A DNA stretch of 64,000 bases from Prochlorococcus_E sp000760215 (lineage in GTDB: Bacteria; Cyanobacteriota; Cyanobacteriia; PCC-6307; Cyanobiaceae): the NCBI RefSeq assembly GCF_047303175.1, contig NZ_CP138945.1; one strand, given 5' to 3'. The first letter of the stretch is position 1, and each line of letters opens with the position of its first letter. A program made the translations under genes and the position numbers. The notes below the pieces were generated by a model. That model searched no databases. It saw only the letters and a list, made by a program, of their open reading frames with translations, and was not told where the DNA came from. Shown piece by piece: positions 8,489-18,580 of the stretch.

Positions 8489-9805
8489 ATGACTCAAAAA
8501 ATTGGTATTGGACTCCTCGGTCTTGGAACTGTTGGAACTGGTGTAGCGAATATTATCGGTTCCCCAGAAGGGCGAAACCCTCTACTGTCAAGTATTTACA
8601 TCTCGAGAATAGCCGTAAAGGATTTAAACCGTACTAGAAATATACAGATAGATTCTTCAATACTTACTGATGATCCATTCGAAGTGGTAAATGATCCCAA
8701 TGTTCAAATCGTTGTGGAAGCGATTGGTGGTATCGAACCAGCAAGAAGTATTATCTTAAGTGCTATAAAATCTGGCAAATCTGTAGTTACAGCTAACAAA
8801 GCTGTTATAGCTAGATATGGTCAAGAAATTTCAAATGAAGCTAATAATGCAGGTGTATACGTACTGATTGAAGCAGCTGTAGGTGGAGGCATCCCAATTA
8901 TTGAGCCATTAAAGCAATCTCTAGGAGGCAACAGAATCAAAAAAGTAACTGGGATAATTAATGGAACAACCAATTTCATTCTTAGCCAAATGACTAAAGA
9001 TGGTGCTAAGTATCAAGATGTTTTGAAAGCAGCTCAAGATCTTGGATATGCAGAAGCCGATCCTGAAGCTGATGTCGATGGACATGATGCCGCAGATAAA
9101 ATTGCAATATTGAGTGGTCTTGCATTTGGTGGTGCAATTGAGCGAGAAAAGATACCCACCAAAGGAATAAGCAATCTAGAAAATATTGATATTAATTATG
9201 CCAAGCAACTGGGATATGAAGTCAAATTACTTGCAACTGCTCAACATTTAGTCGACAAGGAACCAATTAATTCTTCTATAGCTTTGGCTTTAAGTGTAGA
9301 GCCAACCCTTGTTCCCCAAGCCCATCCCTTGGCAGCAGTTAATGGAGTAAATAATTCTATTCTTATAGAAGGTGACCCTATAGGCGAAGTAATGTTTTAT
9401 GGCCCTGGTGCAGGAGCTGGTCCTACGGCATCAGCTGTAGTGGCTGACATACTGAACATTGTTGGGATAGAACTTACCCAAGACGTTAAAAAGTCACTAG
9501 ATCCACTATTGTCGGCATTTAGCTGGAGAAAATGTTTTTTAGCTGATCCCAGAGACATTCCCCAAAAAAACTATTTGAGGTTAATTACTAAAGACACTCC
9601 AGGTGTAATTGGTAATATAGGAAGTATTTTTGGGGAGAATCAAGTTTCTATTCAATCAATAGTTCAATTTGATTCAATGAATTCTCAAGCAGAAATAATT
9701 GTAATAACTCACAAAGTTAGCAAAGGGCAAATTTCTGATTCATTACAGAAAATAGAACAATTAAATGACGTAATAAAAATCGCCTCTCATTTGAGTTGTC
9801 TTTAA
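8489..9805 (+). CDS. hom: Homoserine dehydrogenase
   Basis: NAD(P)-dependent enzyme of threonine, methionine and isoleucine synthesis, reducing aspartate semialdehyde to homoserine. The dinucleotide-binding motif GLLGLGTVGTGV is at the N-terminus. The catalytic region has the typical GIINGTTNFIL and AEADPEADVDG segments. A C-terminal ACT domain begins near YLRLITKDTPGVIG, so feedback by threonine is likely from family knowledge. The 438-residue length is standard for the monofunctional form. Confidence 0.96.
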   Translation: MTQKIGIGLLGLGTVGTGVANIIGSPEGRNPLLSSIYISRIAVKDLNRTRNIQIDSSILTDDPFEVVNDPNVQIVVEAIGGIEPARSIILSAIKSGKSVVTANKAVIARYGQEISNEANNAGVYVLIEAAVGGGIPIIEPLKQSLGGNRIKKVTGIINGTTNFILSQMTKDGAKYQDVLKAAQDLGYAEADPEADVDGHDAADKIAILSGLAFGGAIEREKIPTKGISNLENIDINYAKQLGYEVKLLATAQHLVDKEPINSSIALALSVEPTLVPQAHPLAAVNGVNNSILIEGDPIGEVMFYGPGAGAGPTASAVVADILNIVGIELTQDVKKSLDPLLSAFSWRKCFLADPRDIPQKNYLRLITKDTPGVIGNIGSIFGENQVSIQSIVQFDSMNSQAEIIVITHKVSKGQISDSLQKIEQLNDVIKIASHLSCL

Positions 9806-9943
9806 ACAAAGTCATTTATGGCATATAACAGGAAATATTGTTAAATATATATATGTTGGGAAAATCTCAACTTATAAATCCTCTTTCCTATTTGAAATCC
9901 TCAGTGGGCAAGGGAATTAAAATTAGTATTCTAAGCTGAGCCA

Positions 9944-10120
9944 ATGCCTCCAGAAACCCTTAATCAAGGTGATTGTGTAAAGCTATTAGATGAAGAAAGC
10001 CTTTTTCAAGTAATAGGCGTAGATACTGAACATAAAAAATGCTGGGTAAGGCGCTGGCCAATGCTGCCAGCGGGATCTCCTGTGTTTGAAGTACCAATTC
10101 AAAAGGTAGCTGCTCAATAG
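9944..10120 (+). CDS. Small picocyanobacterial protein, 58 aa
   Basis: A short gene with a coding-like sequence: MPPETLNQGD at the start, then EKSLFQV-like beta-rich segments, a KCWVRRWPMLPAG core and a C-terminal PIQKVAAQ. The beta-strand and W/P-rich character suggests a small SH3-like fold, but I do not recognise a named family. It stands between hom and the ABC substrate-binding gene, with its own AT-rich upstream region. Confidence 0.7.
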   Translation: MPPETLNQGDCVKLLDEESLFQVIGVDTEHKKCWVRRWPMLPAGSPVFEVPIQKVAAQ

Positions 10121-10162
10121 ATACTTCTTCTTATTCCAACAGAAATCAATGAAAATCATTAA

Positions 10163-11764
10163 ATGCATTTCAAATACAAGTCTGACACATTAAAAAATTT
10201 AAGTCCATTAGCAAAATTGGGAGTATTAATATTACTTTTAACTCAAATTTCGTGTGCTAAAAGTATTTCGGAAAACAAAGTAATTATAGCCAGCAAAGGG
10301 AAGATTGAATCTATTGATCCAGCACAGGCTTACAAATTACTTGCAATTCAATTAATTAGCAGCCTAGGAGATACATTATATCGTATCAATTCCAAAGGTA
10401 TTATTGAGCCAATACTAGCAAAGTCAGTTCCAAAGATTAGCAAAGATGGATTAACAGTTTCTATAGAGTTGAGAAATGATGTTTTGTTTCATGATGGGAC
10501 TCAGTTTGATGCTAAGGCAATGGCATTTACCATCAATCGCTTTATAAATATAGGAACACTTAATTATGTTATTGATGATAGAATTAATTCTATTGAAACA
10601 CCTGAAAAATTTCTTTTAAAAATAAATCTTTCCAGGCCTTCAAGCTCTATCAAAGGACTCTTATCTTCCATAAACCTTACACCAGTTTCACCAAGTTCAT
10701 ACTCGGAAAATACTGATAAATTCCTACATGATAATTTCATTGGGACTGGACCTTATAAATTAGTTAGTTATACGCCAGAAAAACAAATCATTGAACCTTT
10801 TAAGGAATATTGGGGCGAAAAAGCAAAAAATCAAGGTGTGAATTATATTAGTTTAAATACATCAACAGCACTTTTCAGTGCAATTAAAACAGGTCAAGTA
10901 GATATATTATTATCTAATTCTATAGAAGATGGTCATAGACTTGCATTAAATAGATTATCTATCAATAGTGTTTTGCAGCAAGTAGAGACTACTCCTATGC
11001 AAATTGGATATATAGCATTTCGAACAAATTCAGAATTACTTTCAAAAAATGCAATTAGAAAAGCACTCTTACATTCTTTGGATAGAGAGTTAATTTCTAA
11101 ACAGGTAAGCTATGGGTTAAGGAAGCCTTTAAGATCATTAACACCTCGATTCTTATGGAGCCGAAGCACTTCACCTTGGCCAAAATACAATATTAATATT
11201 GCCTCTAAATTATTTGAAGAAGCAGGATATTGCAAAACCAAAAAACTGAAGCTACCTCTAACATTTAGATCAAATGTACCTTCAGATAAGCTTTTAGCCC
11301 TTACATGGAAAGAACAAGTTAAACGTGATTTGTCTAATTGTTTGGAGATTTCACTGAATGGAGTTGAGTCAACAACTGTATATAAACAACTTGCCGATGG
11401 AGTTCACCAAGCAGTAATTCTAGATTGGACTGGGGACTATCCAGATCCATACGCTTACTTATCCCCTCTACTTGATTGCAAAAAAATCAGTTTCGAAAGC
11501 TGTAAAGAAGGGGAAGCAGTATCTGGAGGAACTTTTTGGACAAATAGCGACCTGCAAGAATCTCTAGAAAGAAGTGAGTCTCTACAAGGGAATGAAAGAC
11601 TCAAAGAGCTCCAAAAGGCTGAGGATATAGCATCAGATGGAGCTGCTCTTTTACCAATATGGCTTCTTAGACAAAGAGTTTGGTTCCAAAACAACTTAAC
11701 TAAACCTGAATTTGATGGAAGCGGAAGGCTTCTTCTTCATAAAATCGTCAAGACAAATGAATAG
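10163..11764 (+). CDS. ABC transporter substrate-binding protein, peptide/nickel family (family 5)
   Basis: A 533-residue extracytoplasmic binding protein of the DppA/OppA/NikA family. The N-terminus has a lipoprotein-like signal ending in LTQISC. Family landmarks follow: DPAQAYKLLAIQL, the VLFHDGTQFDA segment, FIGTGPYKL and DWTGDYPDPYAYLSP near the C-terminus. Ligand is unknown (peptide, opine or metal complex). The permease gene overlaps its end by 8 bases. The start is ATG 10163. Confidence 0.9.
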   Translation: MHFKYKSDTLKNLSPLAKLGVLILLLTQISCAKSISENKVIIASKGKIESIDPAQAYKLLAIQLISSLGDTLYRINSKGIIEPILAKSVPKISKDGLTVSIELRNDVLFHDGTQFDAKAMAFTINRFINIGTLNYVIDDRINSIETPEKFLLKINLSRPSSSIKGLLSSINLTPVSPSSYSENTDKFLHDNFIGTGPYKLVSYTPEKQIIEPFKEYWGEKAKNQGVNYISLNTSTALFSAIKTGQVDILLSNSIEDGHRLALNRLSINSVLQQVETTPMQIGYIAFRTNSELLSKNAIRKALLHSLDRELISKQVSYGLRKPLRSLTPRFLWSRSTSPWPKYNINIASKLFEEAGYCKTKKLKLPLTFRSNVPSDKLLALTWKEQVKRDLSNCLEISLNGVESTTVYKQLADGVHQAVILDWTGDYPDPYAYLSPLLDCKKISFESCKEGEAVSGGTFWTNSDLQESLERSESLQGNERLKELQKAEDIASDGAALLPIWLLRQRVWFQNNLTKPEFDGSGRLLLHKIVKTNE

Positions 11765-12776
11765 ATCCAAAGCATTACTTCAATACTCATTAAGCAGATT
11801 GGCTTTAACCCCAATAATGCTATGGCTAATTTCTACTTTAGTTTTTTTATTACTTCGAGTGGCTCCTGGAGATCCAGTAGATGCAATTTTAGGTAACCGT
11901 GCAGACAATGCTGCAAGAGAAGCTCTAAGGGCAAGGCTTGGTTTAGATATACCTTTAATAAATCAATATTTTCAATACCTAAATAACCTTATCCATGGAG
12001 ATTTAGGTCAATCACTTAGCAATCAAGAACCCGTTCAGGCAATAATTGCAAAAACCTTACCTGCCAGTTTAGAGCTAGGGATTTCGGCATTGTTAATTGC
12101 TTCAATACTTGGTTTTTGTGTTGGCTTTACCAGCATTGCCATACCAGAAGGGAAGACAGATCTTGCAGGTCGTTTATTTGGGATTGGCACCTATGCATTA
12201 CCGCCCTTTTGGGCTGCAATGGTAATTCAAATTTTCTTCTCAGTTGTTCTAGGTTGGCTTCCAGTAGGAGGTCGCTTTCCACCTTTATTGATGCAACCAG
12301 AAGGCAGTGGCTTCATAATATTAGATAGCCTTAAAAGTGGAAATATAGATGCATTAATAGGTGCAATTAGACATCTTGTTTTACCCGCAAGCACATTAGG
12401 TCTCCTATTAAGCGGTATATTCAGCCGGTCTCTAAGAATAAATCTAGGAAAAGTACTAAACGCTAATTATATTCAAGCCGCAAGAAGTAGAGGCATTAAA
12501 AAGTATAAGATAATTTTAATTCATGCTTTACCTAATGCTTTATTACCCGTTCTAACGATTGCTGGACTGACAATTGCATCATTGATAGGAGGTGCACTTT
12601 TAATAGAAGTAACATTCTCATGGCCTGGGATTGCACTAGGTTTAAAAGAAGCAATAAGCCAAAGAGATTATCCAACAGTTCAGGGTATTGTCATTGTGAT
12701 TTCAGGCCTTGTAGTACTAATTAGTTTAGTGGTAGATCTAATTATTGCTTTTATAGATCCAAGAATTAATTACTAA
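11757..12776 (+). CDS. ABC transporter permease, DppB type
   Basis: Inner-membrane permease of the peptide/nickel ABC family with about six membrane segments. The family N-terminal motif LLRVAPGDPVDAILG is present, and the EAA loop reads ARSRGIKKYKIILIHALPNALLPV. The frame extends up to ATG 11712, but ATG 11757 gives the usual N-terminus (MNRSKALL) with an 8-base overlap with the binding protein. No DppC, DppD or DppF partner follows; the next gene is on the opposite strand and overlaps this one by 11 bases. Confidence 0.92.
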   Translation: MNRSKALLQYSLSRLALTPIMLWLISTLVFLLLRVAPGDPVDAILGNRADNAAREALRARLGLDIPLINQYFQYLNNLIHGDLGQSLSNQEPVQAIIAKTLPASLELGISALLIASILGFCVGFTSIAIPEGKTDLAGRLFGIGTYALPPFWAAMVIQIFFSVVLGWLPVGGRFPPLLMQPEGSGFIILDSLKSGNIDALIGAIRHLVLPASTLGLLLSGIFSRSLRINLGKVLNANYIQAARSRGIKKYKIILIHALPNALLPVLTIAGLTIASLIGGALLIEVTFSWPGIALGLKEAISQRDYPTVQGIVIVISGLVVLISLVVDLIIAFIDPRINY

Positions 12777-14394
12777 TATTTTTTACTTTAGTAACAATAT
12801 TACGGTCAAGTAAATGAAATCTTAAATCTGTTGTGACATTATTCATCAATACAGGAACAGATTTATTTTGTTCCAAATTATCAAGGAAGTTTATTATTTC
12901 CTTCGCTAATAAGCTTTGTACTGAAAAAGGGTGTGAACCAACCAAAATATCACTAATTTGATATATATCTGTTTCTTTTAATTGCTTATTTTGATCATCA
13001 ACTCTAATAGGGGAAAAATGGCTAGCACCTTCAATAATTAAAACCCTACTTAATTTATTAGACTTAGCCGAAAGAAAAAGGCCTAATTGTTCTGAGAGAG
13101 CTGGAGTAACAAGATCAAAAGTTCCACCTGTTAAAAAAATAGGTACATTTATTTTTGCACTTAAAGGCTCTGGCCACAATAATTTACCAAAGCTATTGAT
13201 ACCAATAATTGCAGATAAATCAAAAATTTTATCTTCTTTTGCCAAAGGCACATCTACTAATTGACACTGTAAAAGTCTAGAAAGATTAGTAATTGAAAGA
13301 TCATTTAATGCAGAATTACATCTTGCAGCCAAACCTGCCTGAGGGGTGGCACCAGAAGCCAAAAATGCCGTTAAAGCTCCTAGAGAATGTCCCATTAAGA
13401 CAACTCTCTTCCCCTTTAAATTGAGTATTCCTTTTTCCTTGGCATTTAAGACTGCTTTTAAATCAGCTAAGCGATAAGGATATACTTCTGCTCCTCCTGG
13501 TACAGGATTGCTACCTTCAACAAAAGAATGCATTGCTTTTGCATTACTTCCAGGATGATCAAGGACAACAACCTCCCAGCCTCGATGACTAAGACTTCTA
13601 GCAAGCCAACGAAAATGACTTTGGTCTCCTCCTAAACCAGGCATAAAAGCAATCCAATTATCTCTTGAGGAACTTCTTGCTAATGGTTTCCAAATCTCAA
13701 CTTCTAAATCTTCAGATCGATGAGATACCTTTATTTTCAAAGTCTCTTTTAACGATTCCTTTAAATCATCTTCAGAACTTTTATCAACTTTCAACAAATT
13801 TATATTAGAAGAAAAACTTCTTAAATCTGTCAATAATTTTTGCTGCTTCTGCAATTCATTTCGCCAATTAGATAAAACAAGGAGCCAGCCATCTAAATCA
13901 AAATGTACAACCTCTGCAGATAATCCCTTTAAAAGATCTAATAATGAAACTTCCTCCTGATCCTCAAGGAGAGTCTCTAAAGTATTAAAAAGCTTTATAC
14001 CACTATTATCATCATCTATTACAACAAGATCACTGATTTCGTCTAACAACTTGCGTCCTGCCCAACTCCTAAGGAGTTGTCTAGCCATACTTTTATCTTT
14101 AATTAGAGGAGCTTCTAAGAATTCTGATAATGCAGCTCTACTTTTAAAGCCAAGCATATTAAGCCAAAAAGCTAGTTCTGAATTAGCCTTTAAATCATCG
14201 AGATCTTTGTCATTTAAACCTCTATTCCAAAGATTCAATTCGTCTATTGGAATAGGAATAGTCATTCCATCAAAATGAAACTCCACCCTTTCAGCTGCAT
14301 ATAAATGGCTTCCAAAGCAATTGATTGTACCAATAGTGGCAACCAAGCAACTAACAATTATTCTTCGTATTGAGCTTCTTAAAGGCAACGACAA
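12766..14394 (-). CDS. DUF1400-type alpha/beta hydrolase, exported
   Basis: A 542-residue protein with a signal peptide (hydrophobic to about residue 33, ending HLYAA). A DUF1400-like cyanobacterial N-terminal region begins VEFHFDGMTIPIPIDEL. The alpha/beta-hydrolase domain has the nucleophile elbow GHSLGALTAF and an oxyanion-region AFMPGLGGDQSHF; a probable catalytic His is in EGASHFSP. Substrate unknown; lipase or esterase-like activity is inferred from fold. The TTG start at 14394 overlaps the MFS start region by 25 bases on the other strand. Confidence 0.85.
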   Translation of the reverse strand: MSLPLRSSIRRIIVSCLVATIGTINCFGSHLYAAERVEFHFDGMTIPIPIDELNLWNRGLNDKDLDDLKANSELAFWLNMLGFKSRAALSEFLEAPLIKDKSMARQLLRSWAGRKLLDEISDLVVIDDDNSGIKLFNTLETLLEDQEEVSLLDLLKGLSAEVVHFDLDGWLLVLSNWRNELQKQQKLLTDLRSFSSNINLLKVDKSSEDDLKESLKETLKIKVSHRSEDLEVEIWKPLARSSSRDNWIAFMPGLGGDQSHFRWLARSLSHRGWEVVVLDHPGSNAKAMHSFVEGSNPVPGGAEVYPYRLADLKAVLNAKEKGILNLKGKRVVLMGHSLGALTAFLASGATPQAGLAARCNSALNDLSITNLSRLLQCQLVDVPLAKEDKIFDLSAIIGINSFGKLLWPEPLSAKINVPIFLTGGTFDLVTPALSEQLGLFLSAKSNKLSRVLIIEGASHFSPIRVDDQNKQLKETDIYQISDILVGSHPFSVQSLLAKEIINFLDNLEQNKSVPVLMNNVTTDLRFHLLDRNIVTKVKNISN

Positions 14395-15614
14395 CTCTCA
14401 AACAATGGTGGAATCAGTTTCCCTCAAAGCTGCGCAGAATCACAACTTGTAGATTATTAGCTTCAATTGGAGCTGGAGGTGTTCTATACCTAACTCCTCT
14501 TGTATTTAATAATCTATCTTTTAGTGCAACTCAAATTGGATTAGGTTTTTGTGCAGCTGCAGCAGCAGGAACATTTACAAGACTAACAACTGGCATTTTC
14601 CTTGACAGGGGAACTGGATTTTCTATCCCATTAAGGATAGCTGCCCTATTAGCAATTACAGCTGATCTTATTCTTTTTACAGCCTATACGAAGCAAGCCT
14701 ACATCTTCGGTGAATTATTCCTTGGGGGGGCTGCAGGTATTTATTGGCCTTCTGTCGAAATAGCTATCCCAATTTCCTGCAAAGAAGGTCAGTCTGGTAA
14801 AGGGTTTGCACTAGCTCGTACAGCTGACGCTCTAGGAGTCAGCATAGGTGTTTTACTAGGCTCAGTTTCTGCATCAATTGGCTATTTAAGGTCAATTTAT
14901 TTGATAGAAATATGCTGTATGTTTATTTTACTCGCATTGCTCGAAGATAAGGATTCCAAGCAAATACTTCCAGTCAGCAGAGTCAATCCAAATATAAATA
15001 GTTCAAATATGATAATAAAAAACTATTCGGAAATAATTAATTTAATAAAAACACTTTCTCCAATGTTGGTATTAAGCATATTAAGCACTGGCATACTATC
15101 TCTAATGCAAATCGGACTTCAACTTGACCTAGTAAAAGGAGGGATTAACAGACCGGGAATAGAAAGCAATCTAATAGGATGGGTTATAGCCTACAAACTT
15201 ATATTATTATTATTATTACAATGGCCCATTGGCAAATGGCTATCCAAAAAGAATATTAAATATGGATTAAGACTTAGCACAATTAACTTTATGGTTGGAT
15301 GTTTACTGCTTTCACTTTCAAGTTTTTACTATAATGGTCTGATATTAATGATAGTTGGTTTAGTTCCTATTTCTATTGGAATTGCAATGTTCTTGCCAAC
15401 TGCCACTGAATCAATAGTTCAAATATCTCCTAAAAGTTTTCGAGGTTTGTCAATGGCTATCTACTCACAATGTTTTGGAATTAGCTTCTTAGTATTTCCA
15501 TTAATAGCAGGTAGAATAATAGATGAAACTGGAGATGGCATGATTCTATGGTTAGCTACAAGCATATGCTGTTTACTAGTATACCCTTTAATAAATAAAA
15601 TCAAGTTAGCATAA
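14370..15614 (+). CDS. Major facilitator superfamily transporter
   Basis: A 414-residue protein with about 12 predicted membrane segments in two halves. The loop TGIFLDRGTG after the second helix resembles the MFS motif A region. Substrate not recognisable. The TTG start at 14370 lies inside the 5' end of the divergent hydrolase; a later start is possible but would remove little. Downstream are AT-rich bases and the convergent DUF2834 gene. Confidence 0.82.
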   Translation: MSFLKATTTLKQWWNQFPSKLRRITTCRLLASIGAGGVLYLTPLVFNNLSFSATQIGLGFCAAAAAGTFTRLTTGIFLDRGTGFSIPLRIAALLAITADLILFTAYTKQAYIFGELFLGGAAGIYWPSVEIAIPISCKEGQSGKGFALARTADALGVSIGVLLGSVSASIGYLRSIYLIEICCMFILLALLEDKDSKQILPVSRVNPNINSSNMIIKNYSEIINLIKTLSPMLVLSILSTGILSLMQIGLQLDLVKGGINRPGIESNLIGWVIAYKLILLLLLQWPIGKWLSKKNIKYGLRLSTINFMVGCLLLSLSSFYYNGLILMIVGLVPISIGIAMFLPTATESIVQISPKSFRGLSMAIYSQCFGISFLVFPLIAGRIIDETGDGMILWLATSICCLLVYPLINKIKLA

Positions 15615-15674
15615 ATTTATTAGATTAAGAAATACTTAGTATTTAAATATGTAAGAATAGTAAATGATAAATAT

Positions 15675-16022
15675 TCAACTATTTGGAAGGTTTTCATTCT
15701 CAATCTCATAAAGCCGACGTTCCCTTAAAAAGAGAAAAAATGGTGCTGAGAATCCTATAGCAATAGTAAATGTTCCTAAAGCTACAAGCCAAAAATACCT
15801 TATATTCAATCGACGAGCTTCTACATACATCCATAAGAAAATTGCACTTGCTAAAAAGAGCAAATCAAATGAAAGAGATTGTGAGGCTGCATTAGAAGTC
15901 GCCAAGTCTATGAATTTTGCAAAATCAAAGCCTGGTCCATAAGTTTTTGCAAATCGAACATTGGCAAGAGTGGGGAAAATTGCTCCTGCTATTGATATAA
16001 GCAAGTAAAAGTAAGCAAGCAT
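15675..16022 (-). CDS. DUF2834-like membrane protein
   Basis: A 115-residue protein with three to four hydrophobic helices. The loop YVEARRLNIRYFW and the final helix ending FFLFLRERRLYE match what I remember of DUF2834 proteins in cyanobacteria. Function unknown. It stands alone between a convergent MFS gene and a 380-base empty region holding its promoter. Confidence 0.7.
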   Translation of the reverse strand: MLAYFYLLISIAGAIFPTLANVRFAKTYGPGFDFAKFIDLATSNAASQSLSFDLLFLASAIFLWMYVEARRLNIRYFWLVALGTFTIAIGFSAPFFLFLRERRLYEIENENLPNS

Positions 16023-16399
16023 CTTAGAGAATAAATCCTACTTATATCAAAGTTACAATGAGATTAAATATATATCAAATTTCTTAGAAAACCACTAAAT
16101 AATAAAACCAGGATTCAAAGGGTATCTATTGAAATCAAACTAAAACATTAAACAATTTATGCTGACGATTCATTAGCAAGCAAAAAAACATTTCAACATA
16201 ACTCCTTGACAAACAAATGATTATTTCCATTGAGAAAAAGGCTTTAATAGTATACATAAATCTCTAATGAAAGGTAATTAACAGAAAAATAGATTTACAA
16301 TAGTATCGATTGAATAGAATTATATTAGAAATTCTTTAATTAATAGCATACAGAAAGATATAATTATGTTTAATATGTTTTTTAAAGTTCGTTAATCAG
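16023..16399. other. Empty AT-rich intergenic region
   Basis: 377 bases between divergent genes. I see no gene, RNA or strong hairpin; it presumably contains the two divergent promoters. Confidence 0.4.
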
Positions 16400-17221
16400 A
16401 TGAAATCAATAAATAATATAAGATTAGCTGTATTAGGTCATATCGAATGGGTCTCATTTATATCAGTAGAGACAATGCCTACTCAAGGATTGATAACACA
16501 TGGTAATAACTTTCTCGAAAATGCTGCAGGAGGTGGGGCTGTAGCAGCAGTGCAAATGTCAAAACTAACCAATCAAAAAGTTCATTTCTTTACATCTCTA
16601 GGCAATGACTCTATAGGTCATAAATGTTTTAAAGAACTAAGCTCATTAGGGATAGAATTACATACTGTTTGGAAAGAAAAGCCTACAAGAAGAGCATTTA
16701 GCTTTGTAGATAAAAATGGGGATCGTGCCATAACAGTTGTTGGAGAAAGGCTTCAACCGTCATATAAAGATTCGCTACCTTGGGATATGATGGAAAACTT
16801 TGATGCTGTGTTTATAACAGCAGGAGATTCAGAGGCAATTAATGCTTGCAGGGAAGCAAAAATTGTTTGCGCAACTCCTAGAGTAAAAATAAAAGCCTTG
16901 AATGAAGCGAGTATTCAATTAGATGCTTTAATTGCTAGCAAATTAGACCCTGATGAACAAATTAAAGAAGACTCTCTGTATGTAAGACCTAAATTCATAA
17001 TAAAAACAGAAGGCGCTTTAGGTGGGCTAATAACACCAGGTGGTAGATATGAAGCAGTAAATCCAGGAAAAGAAGAAGTAGATAGCTATGGATGTGGCGA
17101 CAGCTTTGCAGCAGGAGTTACTGCAGGATTAGCAGCAAATCTGGAGATAAAAGAAGCTGTGCAACTCGGTGCAAAATGTGGGGCAGAATGCGCTTCTCAC
17201 TTTGGAGCTTATAATAAATAA
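16400..17221 (+). CDS. PfkB-family carbohydrate kinase
   Basis: Ribokinase-fold sugar or nucleoside kinase of 273 residues. PfkB signature 1 is near AAGGGAVAAVQMSKL followed by FTSLGNDSIG. Signature 2 is DSYGCGDSFAAGVTAGLA, with the catalytic Asp in GCGDSFA preceding the ATP-binding helix. Substrate cannot be named. A small membrane ORF follows. Confidence 0.88.
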   Translation: MKSINNIRLAVLGHIEWVSFISVETMPTQGLITHGNNFLENAAGGGAVAAVQMSKLTNQKVHFFTSLGNDSIGHKCFKELSSLGIELHTVWKEKPTRRAFSFVDKNGDRAITVVGERLQPSYKDSLPWDMMENFDAVFITAGDSEAINACREAKIVCATPRVKIKALNEASIQLDALIASKLDPDEQIKEDSLYVRPKFIIKTEGALGGLITPGGRYEAVNPGKEEVDSYGCGDSFAAGVTAGLAANLEIKEAVQLGAKCGAECASHFGAYNK

Positions 17222-17330
17222 AAAAGACGCAACTTTACTACTTAAAGTGAAGACTTCAGAAGAATCAAAAAGAATTGAGTCTAAGCAAAGCTTACGATCA
17301 ACAAAACAATATAAGAAGGACTTTATTGCA

Positions 17331-17483
17331 ATGTATATATTAACTATAATAACTCTTATAGTTATGTTCTTAAATTCCGTCTATATATTATTGAAAGGGA
17401 TACAAAGAGGTATCTTTAAAAAGGAGGTTCTTTCAAAAGAAAGTGATTTAGGATTTGATATCGATATTATAATAAAACCTTGA
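17331..17483 (+). CDS. Possible small membrane protein, 50 aa
   Basis: From ATG 17331 the frame encodes one strong hydrophobic helix (IITLIVMFLNSVYILL) followed by a charged tail. An upstream GTG at 17247 would add a basic 28-residue N-terminus. The frame stays open further up only because it overlaps the kinase gene. No family recognised; start uncertain. Confidence 0.4.
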   Translation: MYILTIITLIVMFLNSVYILLKGIQRGIFKKEVLSKESDLGFDIDIIIKP

Positions 17484-17550
17484 TTAGGTTATTAATAATC
17501 TTAAATGTAATTACCTAAAATAAACTATATAGAATAAGATTTAAACCAAA

Positions 17551-17916
17551 ATGAAAATCATTATTGCTTTTATTATCATTTCATTTATATCCCTATTATA
17601 TAAATATAAAAAGGCAAAGCAGGCTAGAAAATTAACTCGAACAAGGATTTATTCCTTCCGGAAAAAGTTAACAGGTAATGTTCATGCAAATCGTAAGTTA
17701 TTTCTACAATATTCATATTCTTTAGAAATAGATCCCACAAAGAATATTCAGGTGAATACATTTGACAAAGATGAAGAAGTTTTTGAGAAAGCAAGTATTC
17801 ACAAGGCTAGGCTTTTAAAATTTGGAAAATCAAAAATGAACGGTCAAATGTTTTACTCATCTTTAAAAGGCGATGTTTTTATTATTTCAAGTGATGGGAA
17901 GAAGGAATATGTATGA
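17551..17916 (+). CDS. Hypothetical membrane-anchored protein, 121 aa
   Basis: The N-terminus is a hydrophobic anchor (about residues 2-20), followed by a very basic stretch (KYKKAKQARK) and a soluble domain of about 90 residues rich in K, S and F. No family recognised. Same strand as the preceding small membrane ORF. Confidence 0.6.
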   Translation: MKIIIAFIIISFISLLYKYKKAKQARKLTRTRIYSFRKKLTGNVHANRKLFLQYSYSLEIDPTKNIQVNTFDKDEEVFEKASIHKARLLKFGKSKMNGQMFYSSLKGDVFIISSDGKKEYV

Positions 17917-18265
17917 TTACTATAAACATCCTTGGAAAAGTAAAACCAATAAATTCAATAGATTTTTTATAATCCAAAATCTTATATGTTTTATAAGATA
18001 ATATAGTTGATTATAATCTATAGTTCTTTGCTTATTTTTTATTTGCAAGGGCTTAGGAGAAGTTATTCTATATGAATGTCCAGCCATCTATTCTCTAACC
18101 ATAAATGCTCACCAAGCAAAAGATAAGGATAGAAAGAAGAAAATCTAAGATTATTCTTCTGACTTTTTTGAATTCTTTCTAACTACCTTTTTTATAATTC
18201 GTTCCTATAATCAAGAGTAAATTTGATGTGTAGTTGAAATGTATAGCTAGATAAAATAAAGAAAT
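17917..18265. other. Intergenic region without visible gene
   Basis: About 350 AT-rich bases between convergent genes. No terminator-quality hairpin or frame longer than 20 codons stood out. Confidence 0.35.
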
Positions 18266-18460
18266 CTAATTTTTCAATGGGAAAAGAAGATTTTCCTCAC
18301 AACGTATTAAATCAATGCAATTTGGGTGATCGTGTATGTACTTATTGAATTCCATTGCAAGCATTCTTGCTTCAAAGGAATCACTCGCATAAAAACAATT
18401 CTCCTGCCTTAAATTATCGAATGATCGATAACGAACTGTATAAGGTTTCAAATTAATCAT
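18266..18460 (-). CDS. Hypothetical protein, 64 aa
   Basis: A compact soluble protein (YTVRYRSFDNLRQ then SFEARMLAMEFNKYI) with two cysteines near the C-terminus. The alpha/beta composition looks like a real short protein. Family and function unknown. Confidence 0.55.
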   Translation of the reverse strand: MINLKPYTVRYRSFDNLRQENCFYASDSFEARMLAMEFNKYIHDHPNCIDLIRCEENLLFPLKN

Positions 18461-18580
18461 GGACTCCTTAAAATTAGGATGTCAATTTAACTATCACTCT
18501 TAAAGAAGGTAAATTACCAGCTATGTCTTCCAATCAATATATTAATAGTATTCCTGAATTACCCAACACAAACCAATAAA

